Shown one piece after another: positions 34,481-42,736 of a DNA stretch of 64,000 bases (within the stretch, counting starts at the first letter, position 1; the number at the start of each line of letters is the position of its first letter). The DNA is from DATILI01 sp035476635 (GTDB taxonomy: Bacteria > Pseudomonadota > Gammaproteobacteria > Burkholderiales > Burkholderiaceae_C), in contig DATILI010000168.1 of the NCBI GenBank assembly GCA_035476635.1, positions 1-64,000 on the forward strand, given 5' to 3'. Both the position numbers and the translations under genes were made by a program. The notes below the pieces were generated by a model. The model had not been told where the DNA came from, did no database searches, and was given only the letters and a program-made list of their open reading frames with translations.

Positions 34481-35425
34481 CTGGCAGCACTGTCCGCATT
34501 GGGCGCGCGCGCCCAGGCCTTTCCTTCCAAACCCTTGACCCTGGTGGTGCCGTACCCGGCAGGGGGACCGGCAGATGTCACAGCACGGCAGATGCTGCCC
34601 AGCCTGCGCAAGTCGCTTGGCCAGCCTGTGATCGTGGACAACACCGCCGGCGTGAGCGGCGCCCTAGGGATCCAGAAAGTGCTCAACGCGCCCGCCGACG
34701 GCCATCAGTTCCTGATGGGCACGCCCAGCGACGTGATCCTGGCGCCGCTGGCGCTGGCCGCCGTAAAGCACAAGCCGGAGCAGATGCGCCTGCTGGGCCT
34801 GGCCTCGCGCGCTCCACTGGTGCTGGTCAGCGGCATGCAGTTGCCCGCGCACAAGCTCGAAGACTTGCTGGCCGAAGCCCGCAAGCCGGGTGCCAGGGAA
34901 TACAGCTATGGCAGCATCGGCCCCGGGTCGCTTTACCACCTGGTGGGCGAGGACTTCGCCGCGCGGATGAAGCTGCGCATGCTCCACGTTCCCTACAAGG
35001 GCATGGCGCCGCTGTTGCAGGACGTGATCGGCGGGCTCGTCGATGTGGCTTTCCTGCCTTCTGCCGGCAACCTGGCTGACCTGATTTCTACCGGCAAGCT
35101 GCGCGCCTACGCCGTAACCGACGGCCAGCGGCTGGCGCGCTTGCCCGAGGTGCCAACGATGGCCCAGGCGATCGGCCTGAAAGAGTTCGAGTACGAGATC
35201 TGGGGTGGGCTGTTCGTGCCACGCACCGTGCCCGCCGACCTCGCGCAGCGTCTCAGCGCCGCCGTGAAGGAGGCGCAGCAGGACCCCGAGTTCCGAAAGC
35301 AGATTGAAGGCAGCGGCGCAGCGCCCGGCAACCCGATGAGCCTGGCGGATGCCGAGCGCTTCTTCACGGACCAGACCGCACGCTACCGGCTCCTGGCGCA
35401 GGCCGTCAAGCTCGAACCGCAGTAA
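34445..35425 (+). CDS. Bug/TctC-family solute-binding protein (module copy B)
   Basis: A 326-residue paralogue of the protein at 8921-9901, similar from end to end (LVVPYPAGGPADVTARQMLP, VIVDNTAGVSGALG, HVPYKGMAPLLQDV). The start is a TTG aligned with the ATG of copy A and spaced correctly from AGGAG; an ATG four codons later (34457) is the alternative. The signal peptide ends in ARAQ. The neighbouring BKACE copy is destroyed, so this binding protein has lost its enzyme partner, and the gene itself appears intact. Confidence 0.9.
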   Translation: MNPSMHRRAILALAALSALGARAQAFPSKPLTLVVPYPAGGPADVTARQMLPSLRKSLGQPVIVDNTAGVSGALGIQKVLNAPADGHQFLMGTPSDVILAPLALAAVKHKPEQMRLLGLASRAPLVLVSGMQLPAHKLEDLLAEARKPGAREYSYGSIGPGSLYHLVGEDFAARMKLRMLHVPYKGMAPLLQDVIGGLVDVAFLPSAGNLADLISTGKLRAYAVTDGQRLARLPEVPTMAQAIGLKEFEYEIWGGLFVPRTVPADLAQRLSAAVKEAQQDPEFRKQIEGSGAAPGNPMSLADAERFFTDQTARYRLLAQAVKLEPQ

Positions 35426-35448
35426 CCGCAATCCATCTCCCGAACCCA

Positions 35449-35656
35449 TGCAAGACACCGTCATCATCACTTGCGCCCTCACAGGTGCCGGCCCGCTGTC
35501 CAGGAATCCGGCCCACCCGGTCACGCCGCGCCAGATCGCCGAATCAGGGCTGGCTGCGGCCGAGGCCGGCGCGGCCGTCCTGCACCTTCGATTGCCAGCC
35601 CGGCGCAGGCGCGCCAGATCCTCGGTCTCAGCAATGTGACGGCATCCGGTCAGTGA
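35449..35656 (+). pseudogene. Internally deleted BKACE gene
   Basis: The first 46 codons match the intact BKACE at 9920 (MQDTVIITCALTGAGPLS... to VLH), then sequence jumps to the last 20 codons (SIASPAQARQILGLSN), in another frame. About 0.69 kb is missing, including one of the zinc His residues and the Glu. The gene cannot give an enzyme. It completes a second tctC-BKACE module. Confidence 0.85.
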
Positions 35657-35788
35657 GCAACCGCGCCGCCTGCATCGCCATCGCCAAATCGCTGGGGATG
35701 TCGCTGTCCAATGAAAGTGCGTGGCGCCTCGCTTGACAAGGATCCAAATTTCGTGGACAGCAAAGCTCTCGCTCACGTCCTCACCAGC

Positions 35789-36127
35789 ATGGACAGATCG
35801 AACCATTCCGATAGGCCACTACCTTGCAGGAATTTGGCGAGGTTCGACCTCGTCTCCATTCGGCTGGTCGTTCTTTGCGCTGAACGGGGAAGCCTTTCCC
35901 AAGCGGCCAAAGGTGCGAACATGTCGATGTCCAATGCGAGCCAGCGATTGACCAACCTTGAGCTGAGCTTTGGCATGCAGCTCTTTTTGCGCGATCACCG
36001 CGGCATGCACCCGACGGAAGCTGGCTCGGTATTTGTTGGGTATGGTCGAGCGATCTTGCAAACGATCGATCAACTTGGCACTCGACTCGCATCGTTAAAC
36101 CTCAGGAACGCCGGCAGTACCCTATAG
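35789..36127 (+). pseudogene. LysR regulator truncated to its DNA-binding domain
   Basis: About 112 residues containing a LysR winged helix (FDLVSIRLVVLCAERGSLSQ, then ASQRLTNLELSFGMQLFLRD and HPTEAGSVFVGYGR). It stops right after the linker helix at 36127, so the effector-binding domain of about 200 residues is gone. It could be a dead remnant, or a small stand-alone DNA-binding protein; the domain itself shows no internal damage. The upstream 132 bases (35657-35788) hold nothing recognised. Confidence 0.65.
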
Positions 36128-36284
36128 CTTCATGGATCCTGTGAGTTTGTTGCGTTTAACGCAAAGGGGTTTAAGGATTCCGAATACCTATATACCCCGT
36201 ATGCATCGTTGGTGCTTCGCGGTTAACTTCGCCTTCGCTGATATTCAGCGTCACCAATCGTATAACCCCAGAGAACACTACTTA

Positions 36285-37340
36285 ATGAAGAAGTCAATCA
36301 TCGCAATGGCCGTAATGGTCGCAGCCGGCACTGCCTCTGCCCAATCTTCCGTCACGCTCTTTGGCGTGGTCGATGCGACCCTCCAGCTCGGTCGTGGCAC
36401 CCTGTCCGACAAGACCCAGTTGGGCAACTCCGGCAACGCTAGCTCGCGCTTGGGCTTCCGCGGCACCGAAGACCTGGGGGGCGGCATGGCGGCTTCGTTC
36501 TGGCTGGAAGCCGACGTGAATCCCGACAACGGCACCGGCGTTACGACCAACACCAACAACCAGGCTTCTGGCACTGCAGTAGCAGCCGCTGGGACTCAAG
36601 GCCTGACCTTCAACCGCCGTTCCACGGTGAGCCTGTCTGGCGGCTGGGGTGAATTGCGCCTGGGCCGCGACTACGCTCCGAATTTCCTGAATCTGGTCAT
36701 GTTCGATCCATTCGGCCTGCGGGGTGTGGGCGCCAGTCTGACGCTGCAACCAGGGTTCACTGGCCTGACCACCGTCCGCGCGTCCAACAGCATCGGCTAC
36801 AACCTGCCGGGAAACCTGGGCGGCTTCTACGGTCAAGCCCAGATGTACCTGGGTGAGAACAACACCGGTCCCGCAACGGAAGACGACGGCAAAGGCTACG
36901 GCGTGCGCGTTGGTTTCGCCAGCGGCCCTTTCAATGTGGCCCTGGCCACGAATCGCACCGAATACGCAGCCGGCGACAATCGTCAGAGCAGCATTGCTGG
37001 ACACTGGGACTTCGGCTTCGCCAAGGCCATGGGTCAGTTCACCCGAGACCGCGTCGGTGCAACCGACGGCAGGGGCTGGCTGATCGGCGGCCAGTTCCCG
37101 ATGGGCGTCGGGGAAATCCGCGCTTCGTATTCGGCTTACGAAACCACTGCTGTCGGCACGCCGGAAACCAAGAAGTTGGCTCTGGGCTACGTGCACAACC
37201 TCTCCAAGCGCACGGCCTTGTACACCACCTGGGCTCGCGCGAAGAACAGCGGCGGCGCGGCTGTCGCACTGAACGGTTCCACCACGGGCGCAAACACCTC
37301 GTCCAGCGGCCTGGACATCGGACTGCGTCACAACTTCTGA
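36285..37340 (+). CDS. General porin (Burkholderiales OmpC-like)
   Basis: A 351-residue outer-membrane trimeric porin. The signal peptide MKKSIIAMAVMVAAGTASAQ is followed by SSVTLFGVVDATLQ, the usual first beta strand; the body includes GFRGTEDLGGGM and NRRSTVSLSGGWGELRLGRD, and it ends in GLRHNF with the C-terminal Phe needed for outer-membrane assembly. The ATG at 36285 is preferred over longer frames because of the signal peptide. It ends 132 bases before a rho-independent terminator. Confidence 0.93.
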   Translation: MKKSIIAMAVMVAAGTASAQSSVTLFGVVDATLQLGRGTLSDKTQLGNSGNASSRLGFRGTEDLGGGMAASFWLEADVNPDNGTGVTTNTNNQASGTAVAAAGTQGLTFNRRSTVSLSGGWGELRLGRDYAPNFLNLVMFDPFGLRGVGASLTLQPGFTGLTTVRASNSIGYNLPGNLGGFYGQAQMYLGENNTGPATEDDGKGYGVRVGFASGPFNVALATNRTEYAAGDNRQSSIAGHWDFGFAKAMGQFTRDRVGATDGRGWLIGGQFPMGVGEIRASYSAYETTAVGTPETKKLALGYVHNLSKRTALYTTWARAKNSGGAAVALNGSTTGANTSSSGLDIGLRHNF

Positions 37341-37694
37341 TGACAGGGGCCGTTTTATCCTGCGCCATCAAGCGCGCCGGTTGGGTAAAGCGGCCTACGT
37401 GATTCCTATTCCTGCGCCCCAAGGACGCAGGTTGACCGGAATGAATTGCAAGTTTCTCCGCCGGTCTTTACACCCCGAATGGTTTACCTCTCGGGGCTTT
37501 TTTCTATATTCTGACCACCCCTCGCCGTTCCGTAGACGCGGTGCGGCAGGTGGTAGCGGCTGCTTCGCTGCTGGATGTGATCGCCGCGGGTGTGGACCAT
37601 CACCTCGGAGATCGCGGCCGATCGAGGCGTTGCTCTACCTTGAGGTTGGAGATCAGCAGTCTGTGCGATGGGTAATGCGCAGCCGCGCATCCCT
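37341..37694. other. Intergenic region after the porin
   Basis: 354 bases without an intact gene. The first half holds the porin terminator. From about 37520 to 37690 there are short stretches that faintly resemble an IclR-type helix-turn-helix in mixed frames, too weak to call. Confidence 0.5.
37473..37503 (+). terminator. Rho-independent terminator of the porin gene
   Basis: CCCCGA and TCGGGG form a 6-base GC-rich stem around a 12-base loop, followed by CTTTTTTT. It is 132 bases after the porin stop on the same strand. Confidence 0.8.
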
Positions 37695-38167
37695 TCAGAG
37701 CCCAAATACCTTTCGAAACTTCAGCACCAGCATATGGGTGGCCTTCACCTTCCGGTTGACCCAGGACGCACGTACCACGCCGATGGGCGACGGATAGTGT
37801 GTGACGCCACTGTTTCGCCCCAGGGTTGCCTGTGTGGCGAGTACGGTGATGTCGCCTGGGATCAGTGTCTGCTGTTCGCTCGAGGTTTGGATCAAGCCGC
37901 CATCGGCCTGCAGTTCAATGAGTCTGGCTCGCACATGCTCGACTTCAGGCCGGGCGTCCGCAAACGACATGATGGCGCGCTCCGCGAATTCGGGCTGTAC
38001 GAGGGTTTCGCGGGGGCGGCCATAGGCACTTCAAAATAATCGAGCGGATCGACCAAAGTCACCTTGGCCTTGCCAGCCAGCCTTTTCGCGAGTTGCGCAC
38101 CACCCACACCGCCGCCGTAGATCACGACCCGCGCATCCATGTGATTGTGGTGGTTCTGATTCACCAA
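37695..38167 (-). pseudogene. Decayed NAD(P)/FAD oxidoreductase with internal deletion and frameshift
   Basis: Two frames together match the intact flavoprotein at 59765-60901. The first 50 codons read MVNQNHHNHMDARVVIYGGG through DYFEVPMAAP; then a frameshift leads to MSFADARPEVEHVRARL, ITVLAT, and a jump to TLGRNSGVTH through the C-terminus KATHMLV...FGL. About 0.66 kb coding for the central FAD/NAD region is missing. The upstream sequence also matches (CAAAGTCTCCGT then GTTGACC), so the whole locus is a duplicate. Confidence 0.85.
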
Positions 38168-38239
38168 AGTCTCCGTTCATGAGTAGCGAACAACTTTCTG
38201 TTGACCCCCATGCGACCGCCGCAGGCTACCGAAGCCCCC

Positions 38240-38659
38240 TCACTTGACCTTCTTGAGGCTGGATGAACCATTGAAGAACTGGCCATCTGGAAAGGTGATG
38301 TTGGCGTAGACGCGCCCTCCGGCAAAGTCCTGTACGTGCACCACCGTCGTCTTGTTGGCTTCCTGCCAATGCACCATGTACAGGCCGTCACGGAGTTCTT
38401 GCTTGGCGATGCGCACGGTCGAGACCGTACCCTTGCCTGGGTCCACCAGTTTCTTGAACGTCATGTTCGAGTCGGCGCCGAAGGATATTTCGAAGGCGTT
38501 TCCGCCACCGAAATCGACTTCATAGGCACGGCCGGGGGCATGGAAGTCCGCCTTTGCGGCGGTCTGCGCCCAGGCGGGGCTCGACGCCAGGAAGACAGCA
38601 GCCAGCCCTAGGGTGGTGGCCGCAAGTGCCTTGAGTACGATCTTGGATTTGATGTTCAT
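38240..38659 (-). CDS. Exported MoaF-like lipocalin-fold protein
   Basis: A 139-residue protein with a clear signal peptide ending in SPAWAQ. The mature part resembles MoaF-type domains: RAYEVDFGGGNAFEISFG, the MVHWQEANKTTVVHVQDF block and VYANITFPDG. The biochemical role of MoaF-like proteins is not settled. It is the last gene of a four-gene minus-strand group with GlcG-like, SnoaL-like and metallo-beta-lactamase-fold proteins. AAGGAAC lies just before the ATG. Confidence 0.72.
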   Translation of the reverse strand: MNIKSKIVLKALAATTLGLAAVFLASSPAWAQTAAKADFHAPGRAYEVDFGGGNAFEISFGADSNMTFKKLVDPGKGTVSTVRIAKQELRDGLYMVHWQEANKTTVVHVQDFAGGRVYANITFPDGQFFNGSSSLKKVK

Positions 38660-38687
38660 GCGTGTTCCTTTGTGTAATCTTCTGACG

Positions 38688-39176
38688 CTAGGGGCGAAGG
38701 CCTTTTGCACCAGCATTCGCAACCGCACCGTCGTCCGACGGCATGCCACCACTGGCGCCAATGGCTCCGATGACCTGGTTGTCGACGATCAGCGGCACGC
38801 CCCCTTCGACCGGAAAGGCACCCGGCACCCCCAGCAGATTGATGCGGTTCTGATTCAGGATCATGTCTTCGATTCCCTTGGTGGGAACCTTGATCCCGTT
38901 GGCGGCCTTGGCCTTTCCGATTGCCGCTTCGATGGTTCCTATGCCCGCTTGATTGGCGCGTTCCAGGTAGATCAGATTGCTCCCGGAATCGACCACCGCA
39001 ATGGTCATTTCAAGGTTGCGCTTGCGCATTTCAGCCGCAGCTGCTTGCGCGGCCTTCTTGGCAAACTCGATCTTGATGGGCGCGCCGTAAGGCACGTTCT
39101 GGGCATAGCTCGGGGTCAGCACGCCAACCCATAGTACCGACAGGGCAAGAATGCCAGACGACAAGCGCTTCATCAT
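38688..39176 (-). CDS. Exported heme-binding GlcG/HbpS-like protein (DUF336)
   Basis: A 162-residue protein with a signal peptide ending in PSYAQ. The GlcG/HbpS fold is shown by MRKRNLEMTIAVVDSGSNLIYLER, the PAFP-like GVPGAFPVEGGVPLIV and GAIGASGGMPSDDG near the C-terminus. Relatives bind heme or act in small-molecule sensing in the periplasm. A double ATG (39176/39173) starts it. It lies 28 bases upstream of the MoaF-like gene and 35 bases after the SnoaL-like gene. Confidence 0.82.
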   Translation of the reverse strand: MMKRLSSGILALSVLWVGVLTPSYAQNVPYGAPIKIEFAKKAAQAAAAEMRKRNLEMTIAVVDSGSNLIYLERANQAGIGTIEAAIGKAKAANGIKVPTKGIEDMILNQNRINLLGVPGAFPVEGGVPLIVDNQVIGAIGASGGMPSDDGAVANAGAKGLRP

Positions 39177-39211
39177 TGCTTTGGGATCCTCGTTCGTAGA
39201 CGTTCGACTTG

Positions 39212-39601
39212 TCAGCTCATTGCCTGATGGACGAGCAGCGTGTCGGTGAATTGCTCGAAGGCCACGATCTTTCCATCCTGCAACCGCCAAACGTGGGCCA
39301 CTCGAGCCTGCATTTCCTTGCCCGTGGCGCGGCAAGTGCCGTGGTAGGTACCTACCCCGACAACCTGGTCGCCACCGTCGATCAGGTTTTGCAATTCGAA
39401 GCGGTAGCCAATCCAATCCCTGCCCAGAACGGCAAACACGTTGTCGGCAACCGCTTGCGGCCCGACCCACGTGCCCGCGCAGGGAAAGCCCGCCATCTCG
39501 GTCCAGCGCACCTGCGGCGACACGTTGACCATCATCTGGTCGACGTTTCCCTGGGCCGACGCCGCGTAGTGGGCACGGACGATGTCGACAGCCGTCGTCA
39601 T
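39212..39601 (-). CDS. SnoaL-like (NTF2-fold) protein
   Basis: A 129-residue NTF2-fold protein: VDIVRAHYAASAQGNVDQMM, WIGYRFELQNLIDGG, and RATGKEMQARVAHVWRLQDGKI with the usual F-E-Q-F-T-D ending. It has no signal peptide. Such proteins are isomerases, cyclases or ligand-binding domains. It sits 4 bases after the metallo-beta-lactamase-fold gene, so they are likely cotranscribed. Two decayed relatives lie at 34073 and about 61155. Confidence 0.83.
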   Translation of the reverse strand: MTTAVDIVRAHYAASAQGNVDQMMVNVSPQVRWTEMAGFPCAGTWVGPQAVADNVFAVLGRDWIGYRFELQNLIDGGDQVVGVGTYHGTCRATGKEMQARVAHVWRLQDGKIVAFEQFTDTLLVHQAMS

Positions 39602-39605
39602 CGCG

Positions 39606-40505
39606 TCAACCCCACTTCATCTCGCCCTTGGCGACCTTGGCGCCGATCTGCAGCGCCACGCCCATGCCGGCACTCGGATAACGCTTGGTCATGGCGGCGA
39701 TCAGGGCAGCGCTGTCAGCGGCCTTGGCGAGTTCTTCCTCGAACGCCACGAGGTAGTCGCGGGTGTAGCGGATCGCCGTTGCGTCTGTCGCAGCACCGGG
39801 TGCCATGTGGCCAGGGACAACCACGGCAGGCGTGCGCGCTGCCATGGCGTCGAGCGTCTTCACCCAAGCCGCGCGGGCCTCGGCGCCCTGTGTGTCGGCG
39901 GTCCACACGTGAACGCCCGAGAACAGCAGCACGCCGCCGAAGATGGCGTTGAGCGAAGGCGCCCAGATGTAGCGGCGGTTGGCCAGGCCAGCGGCATCGG
40001 CGATCTCGAGGGTCTGGCCTTCCAGGGTGAGGGTCCGGCCGTCGAAGGCTTCGGGCATCACGATGTCCGCCAGGGCCTGCGGACCGTTTTCCTTGAGCTG
40101 AGGGCCCCAAGTCGCCAGTTTCTTTTCCACGTTGCCCTTGATGGCCGCGATCGTGGCCGACGCGGCGATCACCTTGGCCGCTGGAAACGCCGCCTTGATG
40201 GGGCCCAGGCTGAAGTAGTAGTCCGGATCGCTCTGGCTGATGTAGATAGTGGTGAGCTTTTTGCCACTGGCCTTTATCGCCTCGGCCAGCGCCTTGCCGT
40301 CGGGAAGCGTGAAGCCACCGTCGATCAGGACGGCCTCGCTCGCGCCGGAAATCAGGACCGGCGCACGGAAGAATCCGTGCTCGCCTGCGGGAAAGTGCTT
40401 CCAGGTCAGTTGGGTAGTTGCAGCCATAGCGTTTTTCACTCCAAGGATGGCCGTCGCGACACCCGCGGCGGCTACAGTTTTGATCACGTTTCTTCGCGTT
40501 GTCAT
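39606..40505 (-). CDS. Metallo-beta-lactamase-fold protein with altered metal site, Tat-exported
   Basis: A 299-residue protein beginning with a Tat-like signal (TTRRNVIKTVAAAG...NAMAA). The fold is recognisable from VLIDGGFTLPDGKALAEAI, the motif position YISQSDPDYYFS (residues 88-99) and VVPGHMAPG. The canonical HxHxDH reads Gln91-Ser-Asp93-Pro-Asp95-Tyr96, so most histidine ligands are absent, while the later His in PGHM is kept. Either the metal centre differs or the protein is not a hydrolase. It heads the four-gene group and is divergent from a LysR gene. Confidence 0.8.
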   Translation of the reverse strand: MTTRRNVIKTVAAAGVATAILGVKNAMAATTQLTWKHFPAGEHGFFRAPVLISGASEAVLIDGGFTLPDGKALAEAIKASGKKLTTIYISQSDPDYYFSLGPIKAAFPAAKVIAASATIAAIKGNVEKKLATWGPQLKENGPQALADIVMPEAFDGRTLTLEGQTLEIADAAGLANRRYIWAPSLNAIFGGVLLFSGVHVWTADTQGAEARAAWVKTLDAMAARTPAVVVPGHMAPGAATDATAIRYTRDYLVAFEEELAKAADSAALIAAMTKRYPSAGMGVALQIGAKVAKGEMKWG

Positions 40506-40694
40506 GGGGTTGTGCCTTCTACAGAGTTGAATGAAAGGGGGTTGCCAGAAGCGGCTCGACAATGAGCTCAAGCGCCCAGCGTTTCGCGCCGAATTCGACA
40601 GCGGCACCAACGCCTCTATTGGCTCGTCGTTTGATGCGACCGATGGTACGCACTTTCAGTTGACTCTTGAACATCTGCCTGCTAAACACAAGGT

Positions 40695-41672
40695 ATGCCA
40701 AAGACATACAAACAAGCCGAGAGTGGTCTGGGGGGGCTGGGAAACCTGAGACGCCTGTCCTACTTCGTGTCCGTGGTGGAAACCGGTTCGTTCACCGCAG
40801 CAGCGGAGCGCCTGGGCATCACCAAGGCAGTGGTCAGCCAACAGGTTGCCCGGCTGGAAAGCGAGTTCCGGACCTCGCTCCTCGTTCGCACCACACGCAA
40901 CGTGCAGACCACCGAAACCGGGCAAACCTTCTACCTGCGCTGCGCCATGATCCTGCGCGAAGCAGAGGATGCCTTCGACGAACTGGCGGAGGGGAAAGCA
41001 GACCCGTCCGGCACGCTGCGGCTGACGGCACCCTTCGACTACGGCGTCGGAGTCGTTGTACCGGTGATCGCTGCTTTCACGCGGCGCTACCCCGCCTGCA
41101 AAGTCGACGCCATCCTGAGCGACCAAACGCTGAACATCATGTCCGGCAATATTGAACTGGCGATCCGAGTTGGGTGGCTGGCTGAGACCAGCCTGCAGTC
41201 GCGCAAGATCGGCAGCTTCAGGCAACTGCTTGTGGCATCACCAATCATGGGGCCGCAGGTGGCACAGCTCGCGCGCCCGGAAGACATTTCCAGGCTGCCG
41301 TTCATCGCCAACACCGCCTTGCGTGACCATATGCGATGGCACTTCTCGCTGAACGACATCGAACGTCAAGTCGTGAACGTGCAGGCCTCGATTTCTCTTG
41401 ATGCCACGCTCGCCGTGCGCGAAGCGGTGTGTCAAGGAGCGGGGCTCTCGGTGCTCCCGGATTTTGCGGTTGCCGACGATCTTGCCGCGGGGCGCCTCAT
41501 CCAGGTCTTGCCACAATGGCACCTGCCTTCCGGAGGCATTCATGCGGTGTTTCCGGCTGCGCGCTTTCGTCCGGCGAAGGTCCGGGCATTCGTTGACCTG
41601 TTGGCGGACCGAGAGCAGGACAGGGAGCGATCTCTGCAGCTGAACTCGCGGACAGGCGCACTGGCGCTCTAG
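40695..41672 (+). CDS. LysR-family transcriptional regulator
   Basis: A 325-residue LysR protein: NLRRLSYFVSVVETGSFTAA and ITKAVVSQQVARLESEFRTSLLVRTTR form the winged helix, and the effector domain starts near residue 105. It diverges from the metallo-beta-lactamase-fold gene over 189 bases, which marks it as that group's probable regulator. A TTGACT-N17-TAAACA promoter-like pair ends only 7 bases before the ATG, which would make the transcript nearly leaderless. Its stop overlaps the convergent phosphotransferase gene by 4 bases. Confidence 0.86.
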   Translation: MPKTYKQAESGLGGLGNLRRLSYFVSVVETGSFTAAAERLGITKAVVSQQVARLESEFRTSLLVRTTRNVQTTETGQTFYLRCAMILREAEDAFDELAEGKADPSGTLRLTAPFDYGVGVVVPVIAAFTRRYPACKVDAILSDQTLNIMSGNIELAIRVGWLAETSLQSRKIGSFRQLLVASPIMGPQVAQLARPEDISRLPFIANTALRDHMRWHFSLNDIERQVVNVQASISLDATLAVREAVCQGAGLSVLPDFAVADDLAAGRLIQVLPQWHLPSGGIHAVFPAARFRPAKVRAFVDLLADREQDRERSLQLNSRTGALAL

Positions 41673-42736
41673 CGCAGTGCCGCCGTCGACGCCTGCGCCC
41701 ATGCCAGATGTGCCACGCGTTCGAATCGCGCCGACATGGCGGCTGCATCCGTGCTCGCTGCCGTTCCGCGTGCGACGCGTCCCCGAATGCCATGGAGGAT
41801 TGCGGCAAACCGGAACATGTTGAACGCCACATAGAAGTCCAAGTCGGGAATGCCGGCGCGCCCCGTTCGTTGGCAATATGCCGCTACATACTCCGCTTCC
41901 GTCGGTAGACCATGGGCTTTGAGATCGGTGCCCGCTATTCCACCAAGAATGTCTGGTGGCATCCGATACATCATCGCGTGATAGGCAAAGTCTGCCAATG
42001 GGTGACCCAACGTCGACAGTTCCCAATCCAGGATCGCCAGAATCCTCGGCTCTTGGGGATGGAAGATCATGTTGTCGGTGCGAAAATCTCCATGAACGAT
42101 GGAGCATTCATCGTCATCGGGCGCATTCGCAGGTAGCCATTCCAGTAGCCGATCCATATCTTCGTTGCGGCCGGCAAGTTCATCTTCCGCGTACTGCTTT
42201 GACCACCTGGCGATCTGCCGGCCCACATATTGGCCGGGCTTCCCGTAATCGGCAAGCCCAACCTCCATGGGGTTTACCTGATGAAGCGCCGCGAGAGCTG
42301 CGTTCATTGCATCCTGGTAGGCCGATCGATCTTCGCGGGGTACGTCGGGTAACCGGGCGTCCCAGAACACGCGCCCTTTCACGTAGTCCATCACATAGAA
42401 CCAACTGCCGATCACCGTGTCGTCCATGCAGAGCCCCCGAATGCGTGGGACTGGGACACTCGTGGAAGCCAGTGCGGCGATCACCCTCGCCTCTCGTTCA
42501 ATCGCATGCGCGCCCTTCACGACCGGCCCCAAGGGCTTCTTTCGCAAAACATACGAGGCATTCGGCGTCTCAAGCAAGTATGTCGGATTCGACTGACCCC
42601 CCTTGAATTGGACGAGGCGCAGCGGACCTTCGAAGCCCTCAACCCTTTCTCGCATCCAGTCTCTCATGCGGCGTTCGTCGATGTGATGGCCTTCGCGCAT
42701 GGGTATCGTTTGGCCGGCGCCGGAAGGAACGTTCAT
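41669..42736 (-). CDS. Phosphotransferase-family protein (acyl-CoA dehydrogenase-associated)
   Basis: A 355-residue APH-fold kinase-like protein: GGQSNPTYLLETPNASYVLRKKP is the nucleotide-binding loop with its Lys, SIVHGDFRTDNMIF carries the catalytic Asp (usually HGDxxxxN), and AILDWELSTLGHPLAD the metal Asp. This is the subfamily fused to acyl-CoA dehydrogenase in mammalian ACAD10/ACAD11, which phosphorylate 4-hydroxyacyl-CoAs. The start overlaps the dehydrogenase stop by ATGA, matching that functional pairing. Confidence 0.88.
   Translation of the reverse strand: MNVPSGAGQTIPMREGHHIDERRMRDWMRERVEGFEGPLRLVQFKGGQSNPTYLLETPNASYVLRKKPLGPVVKGAHAIEREARVIAALASTSVPVPRIRGLCMDDTVIGSWFYVMDYVKGRVFWDARLPDVPREDRSAYQDAMNAALAALHQVNPMEVGLADYGKPGQYVGRQIARWSKQYAEDELAGRNEDMDRLLEWLPANAPDDDECSIVHGDFRTDNMIFHPQEPRILAILDWELSTLGHPLADFAYHAMMYRMPPDILGGIAGTDLKAHGLPTEAEYVAAYCQRTGRAGIPDLDFYVAFNMFRFAAILHGIRGRVARGTAASTDAAAMSARFERVAHLAWAQASTAALR

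Noticed and set aside
37520..37690. Short stretches resembling an IclR helix-turn-helix (SLLDVIAAG and TSEIAADRG) in different frames.
   Set aside because: Frames disagree, matches are short, and no effector domain is present; could be chance.
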